Shown piece by piece: positions 34,912 to 42,873 of a stretch of 45,536 nucleotides of DNA (its first letter is position 1; the number at the start of each line of letters is the position of its first letter). The notes beneath the pieces were generated by a model. That model was not told the DNA's origin, made no database searches, and was given only the letters and a program-made list of their open reading frames with translations. The position numbers were made by a program, and so were the translations under genes. This DNA comes from Vallitalea sp. (GTDB taxonomy: Bacteria; Bacillota; Clostridia; Lachnospirales; Vallitaleaceae), in assembly GCA_025210235.1 (NCBI GenBank), contig JAOASG010000058.1, positions 1 through 45,536 of the forward strand, in the 5' to 3' direction.

Positions 34912-35748
34912 ATGAGTTATAAGATAGTAGTAGATAGTAGTTGCGATATACCTAGGGAAATGAAGGAGAACATGGGTATTGAAATAGTTCCACTCACTAT
35001 AGAAATTGAGGGTAATAGATATATTGATAATGATTCATTTTCTGTCACAGATTTTGTTAAAGATATGAATAATAGTCAACATGTACCGAAGACTTCTTGT
35101 CCTTCACCAGCCGATTTTATAGATAAATTTAAAAAAGAAGATAATGTTTTCGTAATAACTCTATCTAGTAAACTAAGTGGAAGTTATAATAGTGCTGTAA
35201 TTGCCAAAGATATCTATGAGGATGAAAATAACGGTAGCAAAGTACATGTTTTTGATTCTTTTAGTGCATCAGCTGGAGAAGTTTTATTAGCTTTAAAACT
35301 GGATTCTTTATTTAAGCTAGATAAAACATACGCACAAATAATAAGCGCAATGGAAAACTTCATTCTAAATATGAAAACATTATTTGTACTAGATAAATTA
35401 GATAATTTAGTAAAAACAGGTAGAATGAGTCATGTTAAAGCAGCGATTGCGAATGTGCTTAACATTAAACCAGTATTAAGTTCTAATGGCAGTGGAGAAA
35501 TAATTATGATAAATAAAGGAAGAGGCATTAATAAAGCATTAGGTAAAATGATTGCAGCTATTGGAGATACTAAAGCAAATGTGGAAGAGAAGTTACTAGT
35601 GATTGCTCATTGTAATTGCATAAATAGAGCGACAAAATTAAAAGAAGATATAAGTAAAAAATATAATTTTAAAGAAATTTTTATTGTAGAAATGAGAGGA
35701 CTTTCTTCAACATATGCCAACGATAAAGGTATAGTTATTGCTTTTTAA
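34912..35748 (+). CDS. DegV-family fatty-acid-binding protein
   Basis: The 278-residue protein has the family hallmarks: IVVDSSCDIP at the start, PKTSCPSPADF near 65, TLSSKLSGSYNSA near 90 and KTGRMSHVKAAIANVLNIKP near 175. DegV (FakB-type) proteins hold a fatty acid while a FakA kinase phosphorylates it, so that it can enter lipid synthesis. The ATG at 34912 follows GGGAGG; an upstream in-frame ATG lacks an RBS. The gene is monocistronic, with a terminator. Confidence 0.88.
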   Translation: MSYKIVVDSSCDIPREMKENMGIEIVPLTIEIEGNRYIDNDSFSVTDFVKDMNNSQHVPKTSCPSPADFIDKFKKEDNVFVITLSSKLSGSYNSAVIAKDIYEDENNGSKVHVFDSFSASAGEVLLALKLDSLFKLDKTYAQIISAMENFILNMKTLFVLDKLDNLVKTGRMSHVKAAIANVLNIKPVLSSNGSGEIIMINKGRGINKALGKMIAAIGDTKANVEEKLLVIAHCNCINRATKLKEDISKKYNFKEIFIVEMRGLSSTYANDKGIVIAF

Positions 35749-35795
35749 ATTATATGTGAAAAACTAAATACCATACACGGTTATAAAACAAATAG

Positions 35796-35834
35796 AAGCC
35801 TACTGGAAAAATAAAATCCAATGGGCTTTTTTTA
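35796..35834 (+). terminator. Terminator of the DegV gene
   Basis: AGCCTACTGGA pairs with TCCAATGGGCT (one mismatch, one G-U), followed by TTTTTTTA. Confidence 0.75.
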
Positions 35835-35845
35835 AAAATCGGCTT

Positions 35846-36640
35846 TTATTCAGTAAGTTTATTTGCTTTTTTTTCAGCAATTACAATTAGTTTATATAGG
35901 CTTGTAGCTAATAATGCAAGAATAATAATACTCATCATTACCCAATCCATTTTTAAAACTTGCATACCATATATAATTAAACGACCTAGACCAGCTTTTC
36001 CTGCTATAAATTCTCCTATAATAACACCAATTAAAGAAAGGCCAATATTTACTTTCATAGTGCTAATAATATTTGAAAAATTAGCTGGAATAATTACTTT
36101 CTTTAATACATCCTTTTTTTTTCCACCAAAGGTATGTATTAGTTTTATTTTTTCTTTATCTACATTTATAAATCCGTTTAAAATATTAATGATAGTAACA
36201 ACAATAGATACTGTTAAAGCTGTTATAATTATTGATTTAGAATTATATCCTAACCAAACAATAAAAATTGGAGCAAGGGCTGTTTTAGGTAAACTATTAA
36301 ATACTATAAGATAAGGTTCTAGTATCCTAGAGATTTTATTATTCCACCATAAAATGACGGCAATAATTATACCTAAAATTGTTCCAAGAGCAAAACTTAT
36401 AATTGTTTCATATAAAGTTATCCATATATGATAAATTATAGAACCATCGATTAACATTTCTATAAAAACCTTTATTATTCTTCTTGGAGAACTAAATATA
36501 AATGGGTTGACAATTCCATATATTGCACATATTTCCCAGGTAATTATAAGTAGTAATAGAATAATAATTTGATACATAAGTACCATTTTTTTTTCTTTTT
36601 GTAATTTTTTTAAGTATTTTATTTGTTCAGGTGACATCAT
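35846..36640 (-). CDS. NitT/TauT/SsuC-type ABC transporter permease
   Basis: The 264-residue membrane protein has about six transmembrane segments. Its EAA-type loop contacts the ATPase (TFGGKKKDVLKKVIIPANFS), and LPKTALAPIFIVWLGYNSKS is typical of the SsuC/TauC/ThiX group. These importers take up sulfonates, taurine, nitrate or thiamine precursors; the ligand cannot be told here. Its ATG overlaps the last 14 bases of the restored ATPase frame, showing that ATPase and permease were translationally coupled before the insertion. The substrate-binding protein is probably the gene cut off at the right end of the window. Confidence 0.87.
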   Translation of the reverse strand: MMSPEQIKYLKKLQKEKKMVLMYQIIILLLLIITWEICAIYGIVNPFIFSSPRRIIKVFIEMLIDGSIIYHIWITLYETIISFALGTILGIIIAVILWWNNKISRILEPYLIVFNSLPKTALAPIFIVWLGYNSKSIIITALTVSIVVTIINILNGFINVDKEKIKLIHTFGGKKKDVLKKVIIPANFSNIISTMKVNIGLSLIGVIIGEFIAGKAGLGRLIIYGMQVLKMDWVMMSIIILALLATSLYKLIVIAEKKANKLTE

Positions 36641-36817
36641 TTAAATCCAACTCCTTCCAAATAGAATTAAAGTAATATCGAAATTCAGGAGCACTTCTTG
36701 AATTAAAAGGAGTTTTATTTTTAACGGTTAAGTTTATATCAAATATTTTTTTTATAGTTGCAGGTCTTTTGCTTAAGACGACAACTTTATCCCCCATACT
36801 AATAGCTTCTGCTATAT
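36627..36817 (-). pseudogene. C-terminal part of the split ABC ATPase gene
   Basis: On the minus strand this encodes EAI, then SMGDKVVVLSKRPATIKKIF, continuing to an SIWKELDLNDVT end with TGA at 36629-36627. It is the normal C-terminal end of SsuB/TauB-type ATPases, in which SMGDRVVVLS-like residues follow the H-loop THDIAEAI. It has no start of its own. It continues, in frame, the ATPase gene at 40797-41435 once the DNA between the two 16-bp repeats is removed. Confidence 0.9.
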
Positions 36818-36832
36818 TTAATAAAAAACAAC
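36802..36832. repeat. Left attachment site of the element
   Basis: The core ATAGCTTCTGCTATAT (36802-36817) is followed inside the element by TTA and ATAAAAAACAAC (36821-36832), the inverted partner of GTTGTTTTTTAT at the right end. Confidence 0.85.
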
Positions 36833-36855
36833 TAATCGTGTTGCAGGGTATACAT

Positions 36856-38418
36856 TTAAAAATTGAATTTAATATCTAAATCAGTTCCATCCCAATATAT
36901 GTTTTTTATTAACTTGTTTACTAATTCTTTTTTTTGCTCAAATGTAAGTAGAGTGTGTAATTCTGAAGTAGGAATTATATTATTTAAGTTTAATTTGGTA
37001 TTATTTTTACAAATTAATAATTCTAATTGTTTTTTATAAGAAATTAATTGGGCATCGATTTTTTCGAGTTCTACAATAATATACTTAGAAGAAGGAGAAG
37101 AATAATTTTTTCTAAGTAATGAGGTAAGGTAATTAATATTTTCTTGAGATTTTTTTATTGAATTTTCTAATTCTTTTTTCTTAGAGTTTATCTTATAAGA
37201 AGCTAATATATCTATTTTTAATTTATTAATTAAATCATCATAAGATAGATACGTATTTAAAGTACTGAAAATACTTGTTTCACATTTATCTCCATTTAGA
37301 TTATTTACGTCACATTTAGTTCCATGAGTAGATTCTTTAATAGGGCATTTATAATAAAAATATTGAAGGTTTTTATCTTTATATTTACGAATTATTTTTA
37401 AAGGTACGTTGCAGTTTTTGCATTTTATTATTGGGGAAAACAAAGCTATTTTGTTATTCGAATATATAGAACTATGACTATTAGTTTTAAGCATCTTTTG
37501 TACATTAATCCATGCTGAAGATGAAATAATTGGGAAGTGAGTACCAATTGATATAATCCACTTACTCATGTCTTTTTTTACTATTTTATGGTTGCTTTCA
37601 TCATGTTTATTATATGCCATTATACCATAATAACCAGTGAAATTGGTGATGTTTATTGTATTATCGATACAAGCTTCGTTGTCAATAAAATATTCATAAG
37701 CTATATGATCTGCTGCCATATAAACTGGATTAGTTAGAATATTCTTTAAGGAACTTATACTAAAATTATTATTTTTCCTTGTTTTTAATTTATTAATTAA
37801 TGTATATGATTGTAACTTGACAAGTGAACCACATTCCTCATACTTATTAAAAATAGATTTTACTATATTTACTTCTTCATTAATATTATAAAGAACTGAG
37901 ATTGATTTACCTGTATTATTATCTATTATTCTTGAAGATTTATAACCAAGAGGAGTTATTCCTCCAAGCCATCTACCTGTTTCAGCTAATTTATACATAT
38001 TATCTTTTATTCTTTCAGCTATTGTTTCTCGTTCAAGTTGTGCAAATACACTAGTTATATACATCATAGCACGTCCCATGGGAGAAGTAGTATCAAAGTT
38101 ATCTCTAATACTAATAAATTGAATATTATTTAATGTTAATAGTTGGAGTATATTTGAGAAATCAAGAACATTTCTACTAACTCGATCTAATCGGTAACAT
38201 ATAAGTATATTAAACTTTTTGTCTTTTATACCTTTTAACATGCTTTGAAATTTTGGACGATGAATATTGCCACCAGAAAAACCTTCATCTTCGTAGATAT
38301 AAATATTATCAACTTCAAAGTTATGATAAGCATATTCTTTACATAATTCAATTTGGTTTTTTAGTGATTCTCCGATTTCACTAATTTTTGATTTTCTAGA
38401 ATAGATAGCTATGTTCAT
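36856..38418 (-). CDS. Large serine recombinase
   Basis: The 520-residue protein has the resolvase/invertase catalytic domain at 1-145. The nucleophile Ser7 is in IYSRKS, and the Arg residues are in CYRLDRVSRN. Further catalytic-domain motifs are EDEGFSGGNIHRP and SPMGRAMMYITSVFAQLERE. A recombinase domain follows (LGGITPLGYKSS), then a zinc ribbon (CKNC near 350, with paired downstream Cys), and a coiled-coil C-terminus. This is the architecture of phage-type integrases and SpoIVCA-like excision recombinases. Its stop lies 39 bp from the left attachment core. It probably catalyses both integration and excision of this element. A 9+9 bp palindrome sits directly before its start codon. Confidence 0.93.
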   Translation of the reverse strand: MNIAIYSRKSKISEIGESLKNQIELCKEYAYHNFEVDNIYIYEDEGFSGGNIHRPKFQSMLKGIKDKKFNILICYRLDRVSRNVLDFSNILQLLTLNNIQFISIRDNFDTTSPMGRAMMYITSVFAQLERETIAERIKDNMYKLAETGRWLGGITPLGYKSSRIIDNNTGKSISVLYNINEEVNIVKSIFNKYEECGSLVKLQSYTLINKLKTRKNNNFSISSLKNILTNPVYMAADHIAYEYFIDNEACIDNTINITNFTGYYGIMAYNKHDESNHKIVKKDMSKWIISIGTHFPIISSSAWINVQKMLKTNSHSSIYSNNKIALFSPIIKCKNCNVPLKIIRKYKDKNLQYFYYKCPIKESTHGTKCDVNNLNGDKCETSIFSTLNTYLSYDDLINKLKIDILASYKINSKKKELENSIKKSQENINYLTSLLRKNYSSPSSKYIIVELEKIDAQLISYKKQLELLICKNNTKLNLNNIIPTSELHTLLTFEQKKELVNKLIKNIYWDGTDLDIKFNF

Positions 38419-38429
38419 TAAACCAATTC

Positions 38430-38456
38430 CATATACTTTCTTATATTAAGTATATG
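38430..38456 (-). promoter_or_regulatory. Palindrome in front of the recombinase gene
   Basis: CATATACTT (38430-38438), nine bases, then AAGTATATG (38448-38456) forms a perfect inverted repeat 12 bp upstream of the recombinase ATG. It could be an operator or an mRNA hairpin that limits recombinase synthesis. Confidence 0.5.
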
Positions 38457-38679
38457 ATTATTATTACAAAATAATATTATAAGTAAAAAATTATTGTTAG
38501 AATTGAAAAATTAAAAAAATATAATAATTTAATTGTTTTATTTGTTGTTAATAATACATAATATTAAATAATTTACATAATTTGTAAGTAGTATAAACAG
38601 CTTAAATAATATTTTTGATATTACATATATTAATTGAGATATTTAATTTGTAGTTAGTAATTGCAATTAAAACTATTAG

Positions 38680-38709
38680 TTGACACATAATTAATCGTAT
38701 GATACGATT
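38680..38709 (+). promoter_or_regulatory. Promoter and operator of the element's XRE gene
   Basis: TTGACA (38680-38685) and TACGAT (38703-38708) are spaced by 17 bp. The perfect palindrome AATCGTA-TGA-TACGATT (38693-38709) covers the -10 box, as expected for self-repression by the XRE protein. Confidence 0.75.
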
Positions 38710-38745
38710 TAATTGTCAAGTGGTAAGTACTGGGAGGTGAGATTT

Positions 38746-38991
38746 ATGAATACTTATAAACTAAAATCTGCCAGAGCTTCAGTTGGATTTACACAAGTGG
38801 AAATGGCAAAAAAATTATCAATAACACAAAAGACCTATAATAGAAAGGAATTAGGAATAGTTGATTTTAATCTAAGAGAGGTTACTAAGGTAATTGACAT
38901 TTTAAAATTAACTGTAGATGATGTGTATGGTATTTTTTTTGATAATAAAAACAGTAGTGTAATGTCGAGTAGTATTTCAAGAAACGCTTAA
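38746..38991 (+). CDS. XRE-family regulator of the mobile element
   Basis: The 81-residue protein is a single HTH domain (RASVGFTQVEMAKKLSITQ, then KTYNRKELGIVDFNLREVTKVIDIL). KTYNRKELG is slightly unusual, because the second helix usually has Ser or Tyr-x-x-x-Glu there. The ATG at 38746 follows GGGAGGTGA; an upstream GTG/ATG frame has no RBS. It is divergent to the recombinase gene. The palindrome over its own -10 suggests self-control, and it may also control the recombinase. A terminator follows at about 39145. The 403-bp gap to the racemase gene otherwise shows no gene. Confidence 0.78.
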   Translation: MNTYKLKSARASVGFTQVEMAKKLSITQKTYNRKELGIVDFNLREVTKVIDILKLTVDDVYGIFFDNKNSSVMSSSISRNA

Positions 38992-39144
38992 ATGAAATAT
39001 TGCTGTTATACATAAATTAATAATATATAATCTTATATATTTACTTAATTTATAGATAACTGGGGATTAGCAATTCATCTAAAAGTATTCATTTAATATG
39101 TAGTCTAAAATAATTATGTGAGAAGTTATGTTGTTAATAAAAGA

Positions 39145-39172
39145 AGTAACCTTTAACGGTTGCTTTTTTTAT
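39145..39172 (+). terminator. Terminator after the element's XRE gene
   Basis: AGTAACC and GGTTGCT form a seven-pair stem (one G-U) around TTTAAC, followed by TTTTTTT. It isolates the racemase-peptidase pair from the XRE transcript. Confidence 0.75.
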
Positions 39173-39394
39173 ATTACAATCTTATAGAATTATATTATTA
39201 CTAATAAAATTAAAAGCATTATACTATTGAAGCAATTAATTAAATAGTTTATAATAATAAACAGTCGTATTGAGTAATAATTATAGTGAGAAATTTAAAT
39301 ATGTAATTATATATACTAATTTACAAAAAGTAATTTTTAGTATAATAATTTATATATAAAATAGATGCATATTTTAATAATAAAGGTGAGATAA

Positions 39395-40144
39395 TTGAAA
39401 ATAGGTTTTTTTGATTCAGGAATTGGTGGAATTACAGTTTTAAATGAGTCTCTTAAGATATTACCAAATGAGGAATACATATATTATGCAGATTCCATTA
39501 ATGCTCCATATGGTACTAAGCCGAAGGAGTTAGTTAAGGAATATATTTTTGATGTTGTTAATTTTTTAATATCAAAGGGAATAGATGTCTTAGTAATTGC
39601 ATGTAATACAGCAACTAGTATTGCGGTTAAAGAGTTAAGAGAAAAATATGATTTTCCTATTATTGGTATGGAACCAGCTGTTAAATATGCTATTGAAAAA
39701 AATAAAGAAAAAAGAGTGTTAGTAACCGCAACAGAATTAACTTTAAAAGAAGAAAAATATCAAAATTTAGTTAGAAAAGTTGATGCCAATTCTAGAGTGG
39801 ATTCACTTGCTCTTTCAAGGTTAGTTGAATACGCAGAAAATTATATATTTGAAAGAAAAATAGTAGTTCCTTATTTAAAAGAAAAATTAAAGCCTTATGA
39901 TTTGAGCACATACAGTTCTATTGTATTAGGTTGTACACATTTTCCGTTTTATAAGAAATATTTTAATGAGATACTTCCAAGTCACATTGAAGTTATGGAT
40001 GGGAATATAGGTACAGTAAAACATTTGAAAAATATATTAGAAAAAGCTGATTATTCATCTAGCAGTAATAATGGTAAAGTAACATTTTATTATTCTGGCA
40101 AGGAAGATAATAGTATATTAAGAAAATATCTTGAAATGATATGA
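39395..40144 (+). CDS. murI: Glutamate racemase
   Basis: The 249-residue enzyme has both catalytic cysteines: Cys70 in VIACNTATS and Cys180 in LGCTHFPFY. It also has the substrate motif FFDSGIGGITV at the N-terminus and YYADSINAPYGTK near 30. MurI makes D-glutamate for peptidoglycan. The start is TTG at 39395, supported by AGGTGAG seven bases upstream. It looks intact and full-length. It lies inside the mobile element, where no cell-wall gene is expected. It may be a second copy or a moved essential gene, which the window cannot tell. Confidence 0.9.
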   Translation: MKIGFFDSGIGGITVLNESLKILPNEEYIYYADSINAPYGTKPKELVKEYIFDVVNFLISKGIDVLVIACNTATSIAVKELREKYDFPIIGMEPAVKYAIEKNKEKRVLVTATELTLKEEKYQNLVRKVDANSRVDSLALSRLVEYAENYIFERKIVVPYLKEKLKPYDLSTYSSIVLGCTHFPFYKKYFNEILPSHIEVMDGNIGTVKHLKNILEKADYSSSSNNGKVTFYYSGKEDNSILRKYLEMI

Positions 40145-40214
40145 AATAGCAACATAATATATTAAAGATATTAACATACTTAGTATTAATAATTTTAAGG
40201 GAGAGAAATAGTTA

Positions 40215-40805
40215 ATGAGTAAAAAAATTTTAAAAGAGGTTAAAGATATTGTTGTATTTATAGTTGTAGTTTCTATTTGTGTAATAGTAATTCAGAGTTA
40301 TGTGTTAGCATCAACAAAAGTTCAACAACATTCTATGGAAAGTACTTTAATAGAAAATGATTTTTTGTTTACTGAAAAAATAAGTTATTTATTTTCACAG
40401 CCGAAGTTTGGTGATATAATTGTTTTTTTAGAAGAAAAAGAACAGGGTTTTGATGGTAGTCCAATAGGTGTATGTGTAAAAGATACAATAGGTAAGTTTA
40501 GGAAAGATGAACCAAGAATGAGATTTGTTAAAAGGGTTATAGGTTTATCAGGTGATACAATAGATATCAAAAATGGAAAAGTATATGTTAATGGAAAAGA
40601 ATTGGATGAACATTACATAAACGGGATTACAGATAAAAGAAATCTTGAGTGTCCATTTGTTGTACCAGAAGGTCAATTATTTGTACTTGGAGATAATAGA
40701 GAATATAGTCTTGATAGTAGAAACTTTGGATGTATAGATAAGAAAAATATTGAAGGAAAAGTTGTAATTAGATTATGGCCATTAAATAAAATAAGGTTAT
40801 TTTAA
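40215..40805 (+). CDS. lepB: Type I signal peptidase
   Basis: The 196-residue protein has one N-terminal membrane anchor (about 11-30). The catalytic Ser40 is in QQHSMESTL, and the general-base Lys106 is in RFVKRVIGLSGD. The C-terminal box GDNREYSLDSRNFG is also present. It cleaves Sec signal peptides at the outer face of the membrane. It is intact and ends 31 bp before the right attachment core, with its stop overlapping the rewritten end of the ATPase gene on the other strand. Together with the racemase gene 70 bp upstream it forms the cargo of the element. Confidence 0.92.
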   Translation: MSKKILKEVKDIVVFIVVVSICVIVIQSYVLASTKVQQHSMESTLIENDFLFTEKISYLFSQPKFGDIIVFLEEKEQGFDGSPIGVCVKDTIGKFRKDEPRMRFVKRVIGLSGDTIDIKNGKVYVNGKELDEHYINGITDKRNLECPFVVPEGQLFVLGDNREYSLDSRNFGCIDKKNIEGKVVIRLWPLNKIRLF

Positions 40806-41435
40806 ATATAAAGCTATATGTTGTTTTTTATAACATATAGCTTCTGCTATATCATGAGTAACTAATAAAGCGGTTTTATTTTCTTTTTTTAAAATAGTAC
40901 CTATTTCATCTCCAGCAGATAATCTTGTTTGATAATCAAGAGCAGAAAAGGGTTCATCTAGTAATAATATTTCTGGGTTTAAAGCTAGGGTTCTTATAAG
41001 AGCTGCTTTTTGTCTCATGCCTCCAGATAGTTGGGAAGGCTTATAATTTTTAAAACTATATAGACCGTATTGCTTCATTAAGTTATCAATATATTGTAGA
41101 TTTTCTTGTGATAATTTATTACTAATTTCAAGTCCTAAAAGTATATTTTTATATACAGTACGCCATTCAAAAAGATGGTCTTTTTGAAGCATATAACCAA
41201 TATAGTGAGAGTTATTGTTAATTAATAATTTATCAAATATTATGTTTCCAATAGAAGGTTTTAAAAGACCAGAGATAAGTGATAGCAAAGTAGATTTGCC
41301 ACAACCACTTGGACCTACTATACTTATAAACTCTCCTTTATTTATGTCTAAATTAATATCTTCTAAAGTTTTAGTTTCTCCTTCACGTGTATGATAAGTA
41401 TAAGAAATATTGAGAATTTTTACTATAGGAGACAT
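40797..41435 (-). CDS. NitT/TauT/SsuB-type ABC ATPase, truncated by insertion
   Basis: The first 200 residues are native and include every ATPase motif: Walker A GPSGCGKST near 42, signature LSGGMRQKAALIRT, Walker B ILLLDEPFSALD and the switch His in LLVTHDIAEAI. After EAI the frame enters the mobile element, adds a foreign CYKKQHIALYLK and stops at 40797. The missing 57 residues lie at 36627-36817. The fragment might still bind ATP, but the downstream permease gene is now 4 kb away and uncoupled. The start follows TAGGAGGG. It probably energises uptake with the permease at 35846 and the binding protein at the right edge. Confidence 0.9.
   Translation of the reverse strand: MSPIVKILNISYTYHTREGETKTLEDINLDINKGEFISIVGPSGCGKSTLLSLISGLLKPSIGNIIFDKLLINNNSHYIGYMLQKDHLFEWRTVYKNILLGLEISNKLSQENLQYIDNLMKQYGLYSFKNYKPSQLSGGMRQKAALIRTLALNPEILLLDEPFSALDYQTRLSAGDEIGTILKKENKTALLVTHDIAEAICYKKQHIALYLK
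40820..40852. repeat. Right attachment site of the element
   Basis: GTTGTTTTTTAT (40820-40831), five bases, then the core ATAGCTTCTGCTATAT (40837-40852). The 12-bp arm is the exact inverse of ATAAAAAACAAC at 36821-36832. Confidence 0.85.
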
Positions 41436-41493
41436 TTTGCCCTCCTAAATATTTTAATATATTATATTGTATTATATTATTTATACTTTTGTG

Positions 41494-42348
41494 TTATTTT
41501 TCATAAGCTTGAACTGTGGATTTTATTCTATATTTTCCAGAAATAATATTTCCAAATAAATACTTTCCTTCTACGTTTGTTCTAGTTAATCTTACTAAAG
41601 TTTCTACACTACCTTCAATAGTATAAAGAGCTACAAGAGCATTATAAATAGGTTGTTTTGTAGCATTATCAATGATTATACCACAAATAACGCCTGTATT
41701 TGCAGCTGGGTCTGGGGTTAGAGCGATATTTAGAGTCACATATTCTTTATCTGATATATCTGTTATCTGTGAGCTTGTTTCATAATAACCTATCTTACTA
41801 ACCTTTATATAATAGCTACCGTCATCAAGATCAATAAATAAATATTGTCCTGTATCATTTGTAACTGATTTACCTATATATATATCTTTTTTTGCTTCTT
41901 TTTTATATAGTTGAACATAAGCGTATTCTATTGGTATATTATCGGATTTAACAATTCCAAAGATAATATTTTTATTTGCGTTCGGATCTTCTTTTATTTT
42001 TAAAGTAACATTTGTTGTTTTATTTTGTCTTACAGTAATGGACATAGGGTTTGATAGAGTATAGCCTTCCTTAGTTGCTGCTATTAAATAAGAACCAGAT
42101 GGAATAGATGTAAATGTAAATTGTCCTTCTATATTAGTGTTAATATGAGCATAGGGTATCATATCTGCAGTATTTAATTTAACTGTAGCATTAGCAACTA
42201 CATCTCCATTAACTAATACAGTACCAGTAATAATACCAACTTTTGTATTTGTATTTTCATTTAATGTTAAGTCTATATGATTTTCCTGTCTTCCTTCAGA
42301 AGTAATTTCTTTACTATATGATATATCATATTTATCATAACTTGTCAT
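41494..42348 (-). CDS. Protein with three carboxypeptidase-regulatory-like domains
   Basis: The 284-residue protein is built of three Ig-like repeats of about 80 residues, starting near 36, 126 and 215. Each has GxVxxNxxxxxxAxVxL, then a NTNIEGQFTFTSIPSGSYLI-type segment (second: NDTGQYLFIDLDDGSYYIKV; third: TNVEGKYLFGNIISGKYRIK). This is the CarboxypepD_reg/peptidase-associated beta-sandwich. There is no signal peptide, anchor or peptidase domain, so a surface role would need another export route. It could be a spore-coat or structural protein. It lies 58 bp upstream of the ATPase gene and 40 bp downstream of a related gene. Confidence 0.7.
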   Translation of the reverse strand: MTSYDKYDISYSKEITSEGRQENHIDLTLNENTNTKVGIITGTVLVNGDVVANATVKLNTADMIPYAHINTNIEGQFTFTSIPSGSYLIAATKEGYTLSNPMSITVRQNKTTNVTLKIKEDPNANKNIIFGIVKSDNIPIEYAYVQLYKKEAKKDIYIGKSVTNDTGQYLFIDLDDGSYYIKVSKIGYYETSSQITDISDKEYVTLNIALTPDPAANTGVICGIIIDNATKQPIYNALVALYTIEGSVETLVRLTRTNVEGKYLFGNIISGKYRIKSTVQAYEK

Positions 42349-42387
42349 ATACTCACCTCTTTTTTTTAACTCTCATAAATAAAGGTT

Positions 42388-42873
42388 TTATTTTTTTGAA
42401 AAATGTTTTATTGGATAAAAAATAATATCTATATCATAGTTATTGCTGTTATCTGTTTTTTGTTTTACAATGTATCTCTTTTTTTGTGTATGTTTAAACA
42501 TAATTCCTTTAATGAATAAAAAGGGTTCTAAATATAAGTTCTTTTTTATCGGATGATTTATGGTTTTGATTATTTTTATAGGCATATATTTTGGATGGTT
42601 AACATGTATTATATATTTATTGGGAGCAATATCATATATTAGATATTGTCCGCATTTATTTGTCTTTGTATATACCTTAGTTATTATAGGTCTATTATAA
42701 TAGGCTAGTGTTATAGAAGCATTTGAAATTGGGTTTTTATGTTTATCATAAACTCTTCCATAAAGTAAAGGTTTAGAAATTTTATTTAATTTTAAGTCTA
42801 TCGTTTTTTGTTGATTAGGAGATAAATAAAATACTTTGCTTTCTTTTAGTTCATATTTATTTATAATTTTCAA
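42388..42873 (-). CDS. Small protein with one carboxypeptidase-regulatory-like domain
   Basis: The 161-residue protein has a single beta-sandwich unit of the same type, at about residues 35-110 (LYGRVYDKHKNPISNASITL, then CGQYLIYDIAPNKYIIHVNH). A Lys-rich tail of about 50 residues follows. It has no signal peptide. The N-terminal segment SPNQQKTIDLKL resembles linkers between such domains, so it may derive from a longer relative of the next gene. It starts after GGAGAT on the minus strand and is divergent to the MFS gene. Confidence 0.65.
   Translation of the reverse strand: MKIINKYELKESKVFYLSPNQQKTIDLKLNKISKPLLYGRVYDKHKNPISNASITLAYYNRPIITKVYTKTNKCGQYLIYDIAPNKYIIHVNHPKYMPIKIIKTINHPIKKNLYLEPFLFIKGIMFKHTQKKRYIVKQKTDNSNNYDIDIIFYPIKHFSKK

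Larger units (their letters stand above)
36802..40852. mobile_element. 4,035-bp serine-recombinase element inserted in an ABC ATPase gene
   Basis: The 16-bp sequence ATAGCTTCTGCTATAT occurs at 36802-36817 and 40837-40852. One copy plus the interior measures 4,035 bp. The interior carries a large serine recombinase (minus strand, next to the left end), an XRE regulator, a glutamate racemase and a signal peptidase I. Fusing the outer flanks at the repeat gives GAT ATA GCA GAA GCT ATT AGT, an uninterrupted ATPase frame of 257 residues. This shows precise insertion and potential precise excision. There are no conjugation or replication genes. It resembles skin-type intervening elements in layout, but it could equally be a minimal integrative element mobilised by others. 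Confidence 0.92.

Noticed and set aside
36802..40852. Element as a complete prophage or conjugative element
   Set aside because: No structural, replication, relaxase or type IV secretion genes occur in the 4 kb; only the recombinase, a regulator and two cargo genes.
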